A stretch of DNA of 64,000 nt from Thiodiazotropha sp040793985 (GCA_040793985.1 JBFNJI010000006.1:62001-126000); one strand, 5' to 3'. Shown: positions 18,518 through 27,877, counted from the first letter of the stretch. The notes: generated by a model not told the origin, from the sequence alone. Made by a program: numbers and translations.

Positions 18518-19699
18518 ATGAACAAATCCAAACTCGTATTGGCAATGCTGAGTGGAGTTTGTCTGGCCAGTGCCGGTAGTGCACATGCCGTCAACTGGCA
18601 GGCCGGTGACTGGACACTCGGACTGGGAGGCAATATCAACGCCTTCTATACAATTACATCATGCGATACAGGTGATCTGAATTCGGGGGGCACGACGCTG
18701 GCGGGTCTTGCATGCGGCTCTACCGATGACGACGCACACTCAGTATCAAACGGCTTGTTACCTGCTTCGCTGAACTTCAGCGCAACCACCAATCAGAACG
18801 GTTACGACCTCGGTGCACATGTCAACGTTTACTATGGCTTGGCCTCTCAAGGCGGTAGCGGCAGTGATGCCTTGGCATTCTCCACAGTCGATGCCCGTCA
18901 GGTCTATCTGACTTTCGGTAATGACAGCATGGGTACAGTACTTGCAGGTCGTAACTTTGGCCTATTCGGCCTTGATGCCATTCTGAATGACATCAGCCTC
19001 GTCGGCATTGGCCCCACCTTCACCGCAGACAATCCGGGGCATACAACGCTGGGCGGCCTCGGCTACGGCTATGTCTACACCGATCGGCTGTCACAAATCA
19101 ACTGGACCACTCCGAACATGGGGGGATTCTCCGCCACCATCGGTATCTTCAATCCCATGAACGGTAACGCAACCGGCGGTTCCGCGGCGGGTCAGGACTC
19201 TCCCGGTTTTCACGGCAAGGCAAGCTATAAGTGGGATGGCGACATGAGCGGCCTGGTCTCTGCAACCTTTATCTCCCAGGACGTGGACCTGGGCGGATCT
19301 GACAGTACCATGCGTGGTTGGGATATATTCGGCAAAGTCGGTGTTGGTGACATTGGTCTCGCCGCTTACGTCTACGATGGTGAGGGCATGTCAACCCTGG
19401 CTCTCGGCGGACTGGTATTTCCAGGTTTCGATGCCGTCACCGGAGATGCCGAAGAGTCCAGCGGTTACTATCTGCAGGGCACTTATAAGATGGGCAATAC
19501 CAAACTCGGTCTTCACTGGAGCGAAAGCGAGCAGGAGAAGCTTACAGAGGTTGAGAACACCCGGATCACCCTTGGTGTCTATCACAATCTGACACCGGCG
19601 TTGACGTTGATGGCGGAATACTCCGACATGGAGAGTGAAACCTCGGTTGGCTCCGATGAAACAAATGCATTCAACGTAGGTGCAATTCTATTCTACTGA
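18518..19699 (+). CDS. Outer-membrane porin
   Basis: A 393-residue Gram-negative porin with a signal peptide ending in SAHA and the mature start VNWQAGDWTLGLGGNINAFY. Alternating amphipathic strands and a terminal aromatic (NVGAILFY) support a beta-barrel. Segments ARQVYLTFGNDSMGTVLAGRN and INWTTPNMGGFSATIGIFNP are typical of porins near alcohol and aromatic catabolism genes. AGAGAGGAG lies before the ATG. It is transcribed alone, from a sigma-54 promoter to a strong terminator, suggesting co-regulation with alcohol oxidation. Solute specificity is unknown. Confidence 0.85.
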   Translation: MNKSKLVLAMLSGVCLASAGSAHAVNWQAGDWTLGLGGNINAFYTITSCDTGDLNSGGTTLAGLACGSTDDDAHSVSNGLLPASLNFSATTNQNGYDLGAHVNVYYGLASQGGSGSDALAFSTVDARQVYLTFGNDSMGTVLAGRNFGLFGLDAILNDISLVGIGPTFTADNPGHTTLGGLGYGYVYTDRLSQINWTTPNMGGFSATIGIFNPMNGNATGGSAAGQDSPGFHGKASYKWDGDMSGLVSATFISQDVDLGGSDSTMRGWDIFGKVGVGDIGLAAYVYDGEGMSTLALGGLVFPGFDAVTGDAEESSGYYLQGTYKMGNTKLGLHWSESEQEKLTEVENTRITLGVYHNLTPALTLMAEYSDMESETSVGSDETNAFNVGAILFY

Positions 19700-19754
19700 T
19701 TGTTAATGCCGTTCCATAACAACAACAATTTCCTCCGAGTTGATGGTGATTGAC

Positions 19755-19785
19755 AGGCCGGGTGACTTGCCCCGGCCTTTTCTTT
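19755..19785 (+). terminator. Rho-independent terminator of porin gene
   Basis: AGGCCGGG pairs with CCCGGCCT across an 8-base loop, followed by TTTTCTTT. It lies 55 bases after the porin stop. Confidence 0.85.
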
Positions 19786-19813
19786 ATTATTGGCCAAGAA
19801 GAGGATCATGCTT

Positions 19814-20431
19814 ATGTCAAGGCTCGACAAGCCAGCATTAAACTTCTGTTTCTTCACAGTCTTGACTCTGTCAATATATGTGCAAGCCGAGGCTGCCCAT
19901 CTCTATAGTTCCAGCCTGATTGAGATCCACGCTGTGGCTACTGAAAATGAAGTCCGTAATACCCATCCAGTGCATGGAGTTGATCTCCTCACCCTGGCAA
20001 AACTCTTTGCCTCCATCCAGGTCATTTCGGATACGGAAAATGGCGCGAAAACCTACCTCTTGAGTGAACTCAACGCGGAGCGTGTGGCTGAACAGGTATT
20101 GTTGTCATTGAGACGACTGCGCGCCGACCATGATATGCATCTGGTGATATATCGCAGCGTTGGCGGTTCGCTATCGACCAATCGCTACTCAACGGGGATC
20201 CGGATTTTTGTCGATACCTCAGGGCTGAATCTGATATTCGGCCAGGTGGATACCTTCCAGGACGATTTCCGTGGACCGGACAGGAAGATAGCCCCTGCCG
20301 GTTCCCGCAACAAAATCCTTATGAAGGGTGGCTCAGTCGTTGCCGCAGATTGGTTCGGGTTCAAAGAGGGGCGAACCGATTGGATGATCTACCCATTGCC
20401 GGAACAGCCGAAATCCAGGCTTCGCATGTAG
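19814..20431 (+). CDS. Uncharacterised exported protein
   Basis: A 205-residue protein with a signal peptide (PALNFCFFTVLTLSIYVQAEA). The ATG at 19814 is preferred because AGAGG lies nine bases upstream; an in-frame ATG at 19808 is only three bases from it. The mature part contains HPVHGVDLLTLAKLFASIQVI and a C-terminal ADWFGFKEGRTDWMIYPLP; no family was recognised. It may receive some read-through from the porin but sits beyond the terminator. It converges with the M28 peptidase gene. Confidence 0.65.
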   Translation: MSRLDKPALNFCFFTVLTLSIYVQAEAAHLYSSSLIEIHAVATENEVRNTHPVHGVDLLTLAKLFASIQVISDTENGAKTYLLSELNAERVAEQVLLSLRRLRADHDMHLVIYRSVGGSLSTNRYSTGIRIFVDTSGLNLIFGQVDTFQDDFRGPDRKIAPAGSRNKILMKGGSVVAADWFGFKEGRTDWMIYPLPEQPKSRLRM

Positions 20432-20437
20432 TTTTTA

Positions 20438-21421
20438 TTATCTATCGTTGCTAAGTTTAACCACATAGTCGAAAACACCATACACAACCTGCGCCATCTT
20501 TTCGTAATTCAATCGTTCCGCTCTATCACCGTCCGTGTGGTAGGCGTGATTCCTGTAAAAAGCCGTATCGGTAATCATCACAGCCGGGTAGCCGTGGTTC
20601 CAAAAGTTGCTGTGATCTGAAAAGTCGACACCGGGAATTAAGGTCGGTGCATTGATTGAATAGACAGGAAGCTCCATCACCTGAGCCATGGATGCCTTCA
20701 TTTGCTGCGCTTGCACGGACATCAACTGATCCACGACAGCAATGAAGTTCCCAGTAGACGGATAGAAGAGCCTTAGTAACAGCATGGGATAGTCTTGACT
20801 GTCATGTTCCTCGGAATAATAGCCAATCATTTCCAATGCAATCATCAGCCTGACCTCAGTATCGCTCCCTGCGAGAGACTTCGCAAAAACCGCACTGCCC
20901 ATATTTTCCGATCTGAAGAATGGCGGTTCCTCCAAGGTAAAAGCAACCAGCACAACCTTGGTTTTTAGTCGCACCTCTCCCAGTAACCTGCCGATTTCAA
21001 GTAAACCGGCCACTCCGCTGGCATTGTCATCGGCACCAGGGGTATCTCCTAGCGTATCGTAATGAGCACCGATGACAATAATTTCTTTACCCTGCGGCCC
21101 GTACTCCGCAATAATGTTTTTGTAGACAACTCCATTAACCTCGAAGGCCTGCTCGGTGACACGATCACTTGTGGAGCTCAGCGACTCGGCTATGTAGTTT
21201 GCGGCCTTGTTCAGATTGTCAACATCCCGATAACTTCTTGGCGCCATGTCATTGGACAACACTGCAGTGTGTTTTCTCAAAGCAGCCGTATCAATTGCGT
21301 GTAAATACTTTTCAGCATGATCTTTTGGAGCATACCCAGGCCTGGCCAGAATCAACCAAAGCATGCCGAGAGCAAGGGTAACTGCCGCTGCGATCCTGCT
21401 GATTGATAGCAGTAATTTCAT
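20438..21421 (-). CDS. M28-family zinc aminopeptidase
   Basis: A 327-residue membrane-anchored or exported peptidase with an N-terminal hydrophobic segment (IAAAVTLALGMLWLILA). The dinuclear zinc site is visible: His and Asp in IGAHYDTLGDTPGADDNASG, the catalytic Glu and ligand Glu in FTLEEPPFF, a further ligand in ALEMIGYY, and the last His in YRNHAYHTDGD. SDHSNFWNHGYPAVMITDTAF is typical of M28 aminopeptidases. The natural substrate is unknown. It stands alone between convergent and codirectional genes. Confidence 0.88.
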   Translation of the reverse strand: MKLLLSISRIAAAVTLALGMLWLILARPGYAPKDHAEKYLHAIDTAALRKHTAVLSNDMAPRSYRDVDNLNKAANYIAESLSSTSDRVTEQAFEVNGVVYKNIIAEYGPQGKEIIVIGAHYDTLGDTPGADDNASGVAGLLEIGRLLGEVRLKTKVVLVAFTLEEPPFFRSENMGSAVFAKSLAGSDTEVRLMIALEMIGYYSEEHDSQDYPMLLLRLFYPSTGNFIAVVDQLMSVQAQQMKASMAQVMELPVYSINAPTLIPGVDFSDHSNFWNHGYPAVMITDTAFYRNHAYHTDGDRAERLNYEKMAQVVYGVFDYVVKLSNDR

Positions 21422-21584
21422 AACCCTCTATCTGTATTACTCAGAAATAAATCGCGTAGTTATTCAAGCGTGATCTGTGGGACCTGTGCTGAGTATGCAC
21501 GTCAGCGGTTGTAAATCATGGCATGGCTGGTTATCACCCCCATAGCCAACCAAAGGGGGTTGATTTTCTTTTTTGCAAATCTGC

Positions 21585-22151
21585 TCATGGATCCAGCCGA
21601 AGCCTGCCTAAAACCTCTATTTCGCCTTCTTCAGAAAGGGTTCCGAGCAAAAGCTCTCCAATTTCGATCATTTCCATCGTTAATGCATCAATGTTTGGAC
21701 GATGGTTTACAAAAACAACCGGGGACACCCCTCGATGTTTTGCGAACAGTTTGCTTACCGTTGCCTGGAATGTCTCCAGCCCTTGCGTATCTTCGACAGG
21801 CCTTTGCCTAAGTTCCGGGTCGGTCAGGTACCTGCCAAAGGCGATTTTCGCGGTTTCCGTGCAACGACACATCGGTGAACTGATTACGAAAGGTTGAATT
21901 CCATGCCTGACGAATGCCGCGCCTATTCGCATGGCTTGATCCTTACCTTCGTCGGTTAAGGTGCTTTCTCCAATGCATTTTCCGCTTGAATCCCATGTGA
22001 GCATATTGGCGCCGTCTCGATTTCCAGTCGATTCCGCGTTGCGCAACAATACGATCATGTGCGGTTCATGTTGTAATTTTTGCCAAAGATCATCGTCCGC
22101 AGCGACTGCAAACGGCAACAGCAAAAGCACAAATAGCCACGCGATCCGCAT
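21585..22151 (-). CDS. Histidine phosphatase homologue lacking catalytic His
   Basis: A 188-residue exported member of the histidine phosphatase (RHG) superfamily with signal peptide AWLFVLLLLPFAVAAD. Family features include the opening MIVLLRNAEST, STLTDEGKDQA, SSPMCRCTETA and VNHRPNID. In active members the first motif is Arg-His-Gly/Ala and the His is phosphorylated; here the codon is AAC, giving Asn, one base change from His. The Arg and later motif residues remain. The protein may therefore be a pseudo-phosphatase or a recently inactivated enzyme. The fold assignment is good, the loss of activity is inferred. Confidence 0.75.
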   Translation of the reverse strand: MRIAWLFVLLLLPFAVAADDDLWQKLQHEPHMIVLLRNAESTGNRDGANMLTWDSSGKCIGESTLTDEGKDQAMRIGAAFVRHGIQPFVISSPMCRCTETAKIAFGRYLTDPELRQRPVEDTQGLETFQATVSKLFAKHRGVSPVVFVNHRPNIDALTMEMIEIGELLLGTLSEEGEIEVLGRLRLDP

Positions 22152-22262
22152 TTTTCGTTCCTGACAGCGACTTATATTGTCGGGCTTGTAACCGTGTTAT
22201 GCCGCTGCTATTCATCGCTGCTCTCAAGCATGTAACGCCGCATGCCACATATCCAGCCAAGG

Positions 22263-22724
22263 TCATGACAGGATGGTCTCCAGCTCCTGCTCGGAATAGC
22301 CGGCCTCGTCGCCGAAGCTGTCCCTGAGGTCCTGATTCGCCATTGCCCTTGCACTCTCTTTCTCTTGGCCGTTCTCCAGATGGTATTCGTATCTGTCGCG
22401 GAGAAAGCCGTGTTGCTTCCATGCCTGTTTTTGTGCAACACCGATTCGGGCCGTTCGTTGGGATCGAAGAAACTTCGCAGCGCCGCCCGTTTGTTTTTGC
22501 TTCTTGTTTTGTTTCTCGACCTTCTCGCTTTTATTGTCAGCCTTTTTAAGGCGTTTTTGCAGACTCCCGATCAGTTCGTCTCGATCCTTCAGCTCAGCTT
22601 TGAGTTTCATGATCTTATCGGCCAAGGTCTGAATTGCTACCTCATCGGAAACTTTGGCCTCGCGCTTCAGCTTCTCTTTTCCTTTCTTGAGTTTCTTCTT
22701 CAGCTTTTTATCTTTTTTCTTCAT
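22263..22724 (-). CDS. Lysine-rich coiled-coil protein
   Basis: A 153-residue protein of unknown function. Residues 1-85 are extremely Lys-rich with heptad spacing (ADKIMKLKAELKDRDELIGS), predicting a long coiled coil. The C-terminal part has KFLRSQRTARIGVAQKQAW and RDRYEYHLENGQ. Positive charge suggests nucleic acid or acidic-surface binding, but that is speculation. It has no signal peptide and ends shortly before the phosphatase-like gene. Confidence 0.55.
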   Translation of the reverse strand: MKKKDKKLKKKLKKGKEKLKREAKVSDEVAIQTLADKIMKLKAELKDRDELIGSLQKRLKKADNKSEKVEKQNKKQKQTGGAAKFLRSQRTARIGVAQKQAWKQHGFLRDRYEYHLENGQEKESARAMANQDLRDSFGDEAGYSEQELETILS

Positions 22725-22777
22725 CTACCATCTTCCAACTCGGGTGAATTCGAAATCCTTCTCCGCATGGCCCACAT

Positions 22778-23770
22778 TCAGTTCGGAATCTTTATCAGCG
22801 TGCGGCCACGCACCTTACCTTGCAAAATCGCTTCCGCTGCATCAGGCAACTCTTCAAAGGGAATCTCGATGATCATCTTTTCCAGTTGCTCAAGGTCAAG
22901 GTCCCTTGCCAATCGCTGCCATGCCTGTTGACGTTTTTCAATCGAGGCCATAACCGAATCTATGCCGTACAGGGTAACGCCACGAAGTATAAAGGGTGCG
23001 ACAGAGGTCGGGAGGTCCATCGACTCGGCCAGTCCGCAGGCAGCGACAGCACCGCCGTAGTTGATCTGACTGAGCACATTCGCCAGGGTATTTCCTCCCG
23101 CCACGTCGATCGCCGCGGCCCAGCGCTCCTTTGCCAGGGGTTTTACCTTACCGCTGAATTCACTGCGATCGACAATCTCGCGGGCGCCGAGACCGATGAG
23201 GTAGTCCTTCTGCGAAGCCCTACCACTGGAAGCGGTTACCTGATAGCCGAGCCGGGAGAGAATCGAGACCGCCACGCTGCCGACACCGCCGGCCGCCCCC
23301 GTAACCAGCACCTCCCCACTCTCCGGGTTCACACCGTGCCGCTCCAAGGCCATCACGCACAACATGGCGGTATAGCCCGCGGTACCCACGGCCATGGCCT
23401 GGCGTGGGGTAAATCCATCCGGCAGCGCAACCAGCCAATCCCCTTTCACCCGAGCCATACCGGCATAACCTCCGCTATGGACCTCACCTACACCGAAACC
23501 GTTCAACACCACCTGGTCGCCCTGTTTGAAGCCGGGGTGATCTGAACTGACTACGCTACCGGCGAAATCGATTCCGGGTACCAGGGGGAAACGCCTCACT
23601 ACCGGGGCCTTTCCAGTCAAGGCAAGACCGTCTTTGTAGTTGAGGGTCGAGTATTCCACCCTGACGGTGACATCACCTTGCATCAAATCGTCGAGGGTGA
23701 CTTGCTTCAATTCTGCGACCTGACCGCTGTCGGTTTTCGAGATCAGGTAGGCGGGAAAGGTTTCTGACAT
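22778..23770 (-). CDS. AcuI/YhdH-type acrylyl-CoA reductase (MDR family)
   Basis: A 330-residue medium-chain reductase without zinc ligands. The start MSETFPAY at 23770 has AAGGGG upstream. Hallmarks of the YhdH/AcuI group are STLNYKDGLALTGK, FPLVPGIDFAGSV and TAGYTAMLCVMALE. The NADPH-binding segment is VLVTGAAGGVGSVAVSILSRLG. AcuI reduces acrylyl-CoA to propionyl-CoA with NADPH and protects against acrylyl-CoA toxicity. No DMSP or 3-hydroxypropionate genes are nearby, so its physiological role is open. Confidence 0.88.
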   Translation of the reverse strand: MSETFPAYLISKTDSGQVAELKQVTLDDLMQGDVTVRVEYSTLNYKDGLALTGKAPVVRRFPLVPGIDFAGSVVSSDHPGFKQGDQVVLNGFGVGEVHSGGYAGMARVKGDWLVALPDGFTPRQAMAVGTAGYTAMLCVMALERHGVNPESGEVLVTGAAGGVGSVAVSILSRLGYQVTASSGRASQKDYLIGLGAREIVDRSEFSGKVKPLAKERWAAAIDVAGGNTLANVLSQINYGGAVAACGLAESMDLPTSVAPFILRGVTLYGIDSVMASIEKRQQAWQRLARDLDLEQLEKMIIEIPFEELPDAAEAILQGKVRGRTLIKIPN

Positions 23771-23830
23771 GATCACCCCTTGCAATTTACTCAATCAATC
23801 CTGGTTACCACGTTATATACCCTGGACGGT

Positions 23831-23860
23831 GAAAAAAAAAGCGCGATAAATTCGCGCTTT
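23831..23860 (-). terminator. Rho-independent terminator of hydrogenase operon
   Basis: On the minus strand AAAGCGCG pairs with CGCGCTTT across ATTTAT-like loop bases, followed by a run of nine T. It lies about 55 bases after the hupC-like stop. Confidence 0.88.
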
Positions 23861-23915
23861 CTAAATGTGGCGTGCAAACTCCTCCCTGGAGACGCCTGAG
23901 GGTGAAACTGCCAAA

Positions 23916-24599
23916 TCAGGGTCTGTCGTCCTTGAACATGCGCCAACCGCTGACCATGGTGCTGATCAGACTCTGACGCGAGACGATATCTTCCCGGATC
24001 GCCACGTAGACATGGATGATGACGAAGACCACGATAATCCACATGCCCCAGTGGTGCCACAGGCGTACATCCTGGCTCTGTCCGACCAAGGGGATAAGCC
24101 AGCCGAAGAGCTGATCCTGCCAGCTTCCCAGACCGGTCTGTTCGGCATAGAGAGAGAATCCGGTCAGCACCATGGCGATGCCGCCCACGGTGATGATGAC
24201 GACCATGGTGAGATGGGCCAATGGATTATGTCCCACATATTTTTTAGGTTCCTTCTCCATGAAGGCGTACCAGCGCACTTCGTGCAGCAGCTCTTTCCAG
24301 AATGAGAGGCGGTAGAAGGGGAGACGAAACAGCTCCTTGGCATGTTCGTTGCCGACAAAGGCCCAGTAGATGCGGCCGATGAACCCCACAGTGAAGATAT
24401 AGGCCGCGGCGAAGTGGGCAAAACGCATATAGCCCATAAGGAAGTGGTCGCTCGCCTCCCCCGGCATGGTCGGGAGGGGATTGGCAATAAAGTAACCCGT
24501 TATTGCGAGGACTGTGATCGACAGGGCGTTGACCCAGTGCCATAGCCTGACCGGGGCTTCGTATACATAGACTGCGCTGCGTTTGATGGCTGTTTGCAT
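23916..24599 (-). CDS. hupC: Ni/Fe-hydrogenase b-type cytochrome subunit
   Basis: A 227-residue integral membrane diheme cytochrome b of the HupC/HyaC family. It anchors the hydrogenase to the membrane and passes electrons from H2 to quinone. Four hydrophobic helices are visible, with heme-ligand His in RLWHWVNALS, FAHFAAAYIF and RLWHHWGMW plus IIHVYVAIRED. It is the last gene of the operon, before a strong terminator. Confidence 0.92.
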   Translation of the reverse strand: MQTAIKRSAVYVYEAPVRLWHWVNALSITVLAITGYFIANPLPTMPGEASDHFLMGYMRFAHFAAAYIFTVGFIGRIYWAFVGNEHAKELFRLPFYRLSFWKELLHEVRWYAFMEKEPKKYVGHNPLAHLTMVVIITVGGIAMVLTGFSLYAEQTGLGSWQDQLFGWLIPLVGQSQDVRLWHHWGMWIIVVFVIIHVYVAIREDIVSRQSLISTMVSGWRMFKDDRP

Positions 24600-24641
24600 A
24601 AGCTTAACTCCTGATCGTCAGGCAGAGACGAATAGCGTGGC

Positions 24642-24839
24642 TCAAATGCGGATTAAGCGTTTCAGGATCAGGCCTACAGCGATAACACCCAACAGGAAAA
24701 ACAGGTGGCCATGCTCCGCCATCAGATGCTCGAGACCGGATAAATAGCCCATGGTCCCATGCTCACCCAGGTGGGCCGACAAAGGACCACTCAATGTCAG
24801 GATGCTTGCACTGACTAATCCAACTGCGATTTTCTTCAT
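24642..24839 (-). CDS. Small exported or membrane protein in hydrogenase operon
   Basis: A 65-residue protein starting at 24839 after AGAGGAG. It has an N-terminal signal-like segment (KKIAVGLVSASILTLSGPLSA), a His-rich linker (HLGEHGTMGYLSGLEHLMAEHGH) and a C-terminal TM helix ending in LKRLIRI. It sits between hupL and hupC. The His-rich region could bind metal, or it could help the large/small subunits engage the cytochrome; neither is shown. It is reminiscent of small HupE-like or accessory membrane proteins but too short for assignment. Confidence 0.6.
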   Translation of the reverse strand: MKKIAVGLVSASILTLSGPLSAHLGEHGTMGYLSGLEHLMAEHGHLFFLLGVIAVGLILKRLIRI

Positions 24840-24932
24840 TTCAACTCCTCTTGATAATTGTAAATAGCTGTCGGTTCTTACCTCTGCAACCGATCGACTG
24901 AAAACCAAAAACTCACAACCCAAACCGCTTAG

Positions 24933-26729
24933 TCACCTTACTTTTACCTTCGCCAGTTCCCTCCCCGCCTCGCCCATCACATGGGTGGAGCAGGCGAGAC
25001 AGGGGTCGAAGCTGTGCAGGGTACGCAGGATCTCCACCGGCTCTTCGGCGCGGGCGACCTTGGTATCCATCAACGAGGCCTCGAAGGCGCCGATGTTGCC
25101 TGCGCTGTCCCGGGGTGAACCGTTCCAGGTGGTGGGCACCACGCACTGGTAGTTGTCGATGCGGGTATCCTTGATGCGGATCCAGTGTCCCAGGGCACCC
25201 CGAGGCGCTTCACTGATGCCGACACCTTTGGCCTCCCGGGGCCAGGTCTCCGGGTCCCAGTTGTCCACGTTGGCGGTACTGGAGTCGCCGGCCTTGATAT
25301 TGGCTATCAGTTTGTCCATGAAATAGCGCATCTTGTCCCCGGCCCAGTCGGCCTCCAGCGCACGCGCCGCAGTGCGGCCGAGGGTGGAGAAGAGCGCGCT
25401 GACAGACACGTCAAGGCTCTTGAGCACAAAGTTGATCTGTTCGGTGATCTCCTCGTGGCCCTTGGCGTACCCCACCACGTAGCGGGCCAGGGGCCCCACC
25501 TCCATGGCGTGGCCACGCCAGCGCGGGGCCTTGATCCAGGAGTACTTGGCGCTCTCGTCGATCTGTTCGATGTTGGTCTTGGTCCCCTTGGTCTTGGGGC
25601 CAAGTTGAAAGTTGTCCTCGGTGACACCATCCCATGGATGCAGCCCCTTGACCCCTTCCGGATAGTCGTACCAGGAGTGGGGAACGAACTCCTGGATCTC
25701 TTCCGGATTGCGCAGGTCGACTTCGTGTACCTCTTTCAGGTTGCCGTTGATGATGGCGCCGCTGGGCATCATCAGATTGCCCGGCGAGTAGTCATTGGCG
25801 CGATCGGGGATGTCACCGTAGGCGAGCACACTGGTGCCGGAGAGACCGCCGCCGTAGAGCCAGCCCCTGTAGAACTGCCCGACCGCCAGGATGTCGGGGA
25901 TATAGACGTTCTTCACGAACTCCCGTGAGGCATCGATGATGGAGGAGATCTGGTTGAGGTTGACCATGTTCAACGCACCCACTGCGCCCACATCGTCCAC
26001 GTTGATGGGACAGGGAACACCCCCCACCAGCCAGTTGGGATGGGGATCCTTGCCGCCGAGGATGGTGCGTATCTTCATGATCTCCTTTTGGAAGTCGAGG
26101 GCCTCCAGGTAGTGGGTCACCGCCATCAGGTCGGCCTCCGGCGGCAACAGGTAGGCCGGATTGGTCCAATAGCCATTTTTAAAGGGGCCCAACTGGCCGC
26201 TCTCGATGAACTTCTTCAGCCGGTTCTGAATATCCCGGAAGTAACCGGGAGACGACTTCGGATGCTTCGGTGAGACCTTCTGCTGCAGCTCCGAGGTCGC
26301 TTTTGGATTGGCCTTGAGGGCGTTCACCGGATTTACCCAATCCAGGGCATGCAGATGGTAAAAGTGGACCAGGTGATCGTGGACCTGCAGGGTCAACTGC
26401 ATGATGTTGCGGATGGAGTTGGCGTTATCAGGGATCTCGATTTTCAGCGCATCTTCAACCGCACGCACCGAGGTCAGGGCATGGGTACCGGTACAGACAC
26501 CGCAGATACGCTGGGTAAAGGCCCAGGCATCCCTGGGATCACGCCCCTTGAGTATCACCTCGAGGCCGCGCCACATGGTGCCGGTGGAGACCGCATTGCG
26601 GATTATGTTCTCCTCATCCAGGTTCACCTCACAGCGCATATGGCCCTCGATGCGGGTCACCGGATCGACGACGACACGTTGCCCCGAGTCGTCCAGGTTG
26701 AAACCGTTGGGAGTGGTCTTGGTGCTCAT
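24933..26729 (-). CDS. hupL: [NiFe]-hydrogenase large subunit
   Basis: The 598-residue catalytic subunit of a membrane-bound uptake hydrogenase (group 1). Ni-Fe ligands are the N-terminal pair in RICGVCTGTH (Cys76, Cys79) and the C-terminal pair in DPCLACSTH (Cys577, Cys580). The 15 residues after His583 (VMGEAGRELAKVKVR) form the extension removed by a maturation endopeptidase. The start overlaps the small-subunit stop by four bases. No endopeptidase or hyp genes are in the window. Confidence 0.95.
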   Translation of the reverse strand: MSTKTTPNGFNLDDSGQRVVVDPVTRIEGHMRCEVNLDEENIIRNAVSTGTMWRGLEVILKGRDPRDAWAFTQRICGVCTGTHALTSVRAVEDALKIEIPDNANSIRNIMQLTLQVHDHLVHFYHLHALDWVNPVNALKANPKATSELQQKVSPKHPKSSPGYFRDIQNRLKKFIESGQLGPFKNGYWTNPAYLLPPEADLMAVTHYLEALDFQKEIMKIRTILGGKDPHPNWLVGGVPCPINVDDVGAVGALNMVNLNQISSIIDASREFVKNVYIPDILAVGQFYRGWLYGGGLSGTSVLAYGDIPDRANDYSPGNLMMPSGAIINGNLKEVHEVDLRNPEEIQEFVPHSWYDYPEGVKGLHPWDGVTEDNFQLGPKTKGTKTNIEQIDESAKYSWIKAPRWRGHAMEVGPLARYVVGYAKGHEEITEQINFVLKSLDVSVSALFSTLGRTAARALEADWAGDKMRYFMDKLIANIKAGDSSTANVDNWDPETWPREAKGVGISEAPRGALGHWIRIKDTRIDNYQCVVPTTWNGSPRDSAGNIGAFEASLMDTKVARAEEPVEILRTLHSFDPCLACSTHVMGEAGRELAKVKVR

Positions 26730-27805
26730 TGGTCCTGGTCTCCTTTTTTCTGTGCATTCTTGATCGCGGTGACGGCGGCGTGGGCGGCTGCGGTGGCACC
26801 AACGATACCGGCGGCGGCCAGGCCGACCTTATCGGCATTCGCCTCGACCCCGAACTGATGGGTATCGGTCACGTGCTGATAGAAAGAGCCTTTGTCCCAG
26901 AAACCATCCTCGGAACAGCCAATACAGCCGTGGCCCGCCTGGATGGGGAAGGAGAGCCCGCCGTTCCAGCGCACCGTGGAACAGGCGTTGTAGGTGGTTG
27001 GACCTTTGCAGCCCATTTTGTAGAGGCAGTAGCCTTTGCGCGCGGAATCATCATCCCACGCCTCCACAAACTGACCCGCGTCGAAGTGGGGGCGCCGATA
27101 ACACTTGTCGTGGATACGCTGGCTGTAGAACATCTTCGGCCGGCCCTGGCGATCCAGCTCGGGAAACTTCTCGAAGGTGAGGATATAGGTCACCACCGCG
27201 GTCATCACCTCGGCGATGGGAGGGCAGCCGGGAACCTTGATGATCGGCTTTTGGGCCAGACCGGGCACCTTGTGCACCGGGGTTGCCCGGGTCGGGTTGG
27301 GGCGGGCGGCCTGCACACAGCCCCATGAGGCGCATGAGCCCCAGGAGATGATCGCCTTGCAGTGGTCGGCCGCCATCCTGAGTTGTTCGACAAAGGGTTT
27401 ACCAGCAATAATGCAGTACATGCCATCCTCGTCGAGCGGCGGATTGCCCTCCACCGCGAGAATGAAGTTACCATCATATTTTTCAATGGTCTCCTCGACG
27501 ATGGCCTCCGCCTGGTGACCGGCGGCCGCCATGATGGTGTCATCGTAGTCGAGGGAGATCATCGACAGCACCACGTCCTTTGCCAGCGGATGGGCCGAAC
27601 GGATGAACGACTCGGAGCAGCAGGTGCATTCAAGGCCGTGCAGCCAGAGTACCGGGATGCGGGGCTTGGTCTCCATCGCCTCCGCGATACGTGGCACCAG
27701 TGCCGGTCCGAGCCCGAGCGCGGAAGCCGTCAGGCTGCAGAATTTGAGAAAACTGCGACGAGTAATCCCCTGACGCCGCATCACGTCATAAAAAGTCTCG
27801 GTCAT
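26726..27805 (-). CDS. hupS: O2-tolerant-type [NiFe]-hydrogenase small subunit
   Basis: A 359-residue Fe-S subunit with a Tat signal (ITRRSFLKF) and a C-terminal membrane helix near VGLAAAGIVGATAAAHAAV. The proximal cluster region reads GLECTCCSESF (Cys60, 62, 63) and WGSCASWGCVQ (Cys158, 163). The two extra cysteines, where standard enzymes have Gly, mark the six-Cys [4Fe-3S] cluster of oxygen-tolerant group 1d hydrogenases such as E. coli Hyd-1. Further cluster ligands are in HDKCYRR, GYCLYKMGCKGPTTYNAC and HGCIGCSEDGFW. First gene of the operon. Confidence 0.95.
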   Translation of the reverse strand: MTETFYDVMRRQGITRRSFLKFCSLTASALGLGPALVPRIAEAMETKPRIPVLWLHGLECTCCSESFIRSAHPLAKDVVLSMISLDYDDTIMAAAGHQAEAIVEETIEKYDGNFILAVEGNPPLDEDGMYCIIAGKPFVEQLRMAADHCKAIISWGSCASWGCVQAARPNPTRATPVHKVPGLAQKPIIKVPGCPPIAEVMTAVVTYILTFEKFPELDRQGRPKMFYSQRIHDKCYRRPHFDAGQFVEAWDDDSARKGYCLYKMGCKGPTTYNACSTVRWNGGLSFPIQAGHGCIGCSEDGFWDKGSFYQHVTDTHQFGVEANADKVGLAAAGIVGATAAAHAAVTAIKNAQKKGDQDQ

Positions 27806-27877
27806 TATCGTTTGCCTCCAGGTCGATAAAAGCCGTGATTGAGATTGGCGTTTCAGCCACGCTTTATGTACTGGCTA

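Noticed and set aside
25185..25928. 247-codon rightward frame opposite hupL
   Set aside because: Mirror of the high-GC codon pattern of hupL; no ribosome-binding site or recognisable domain.
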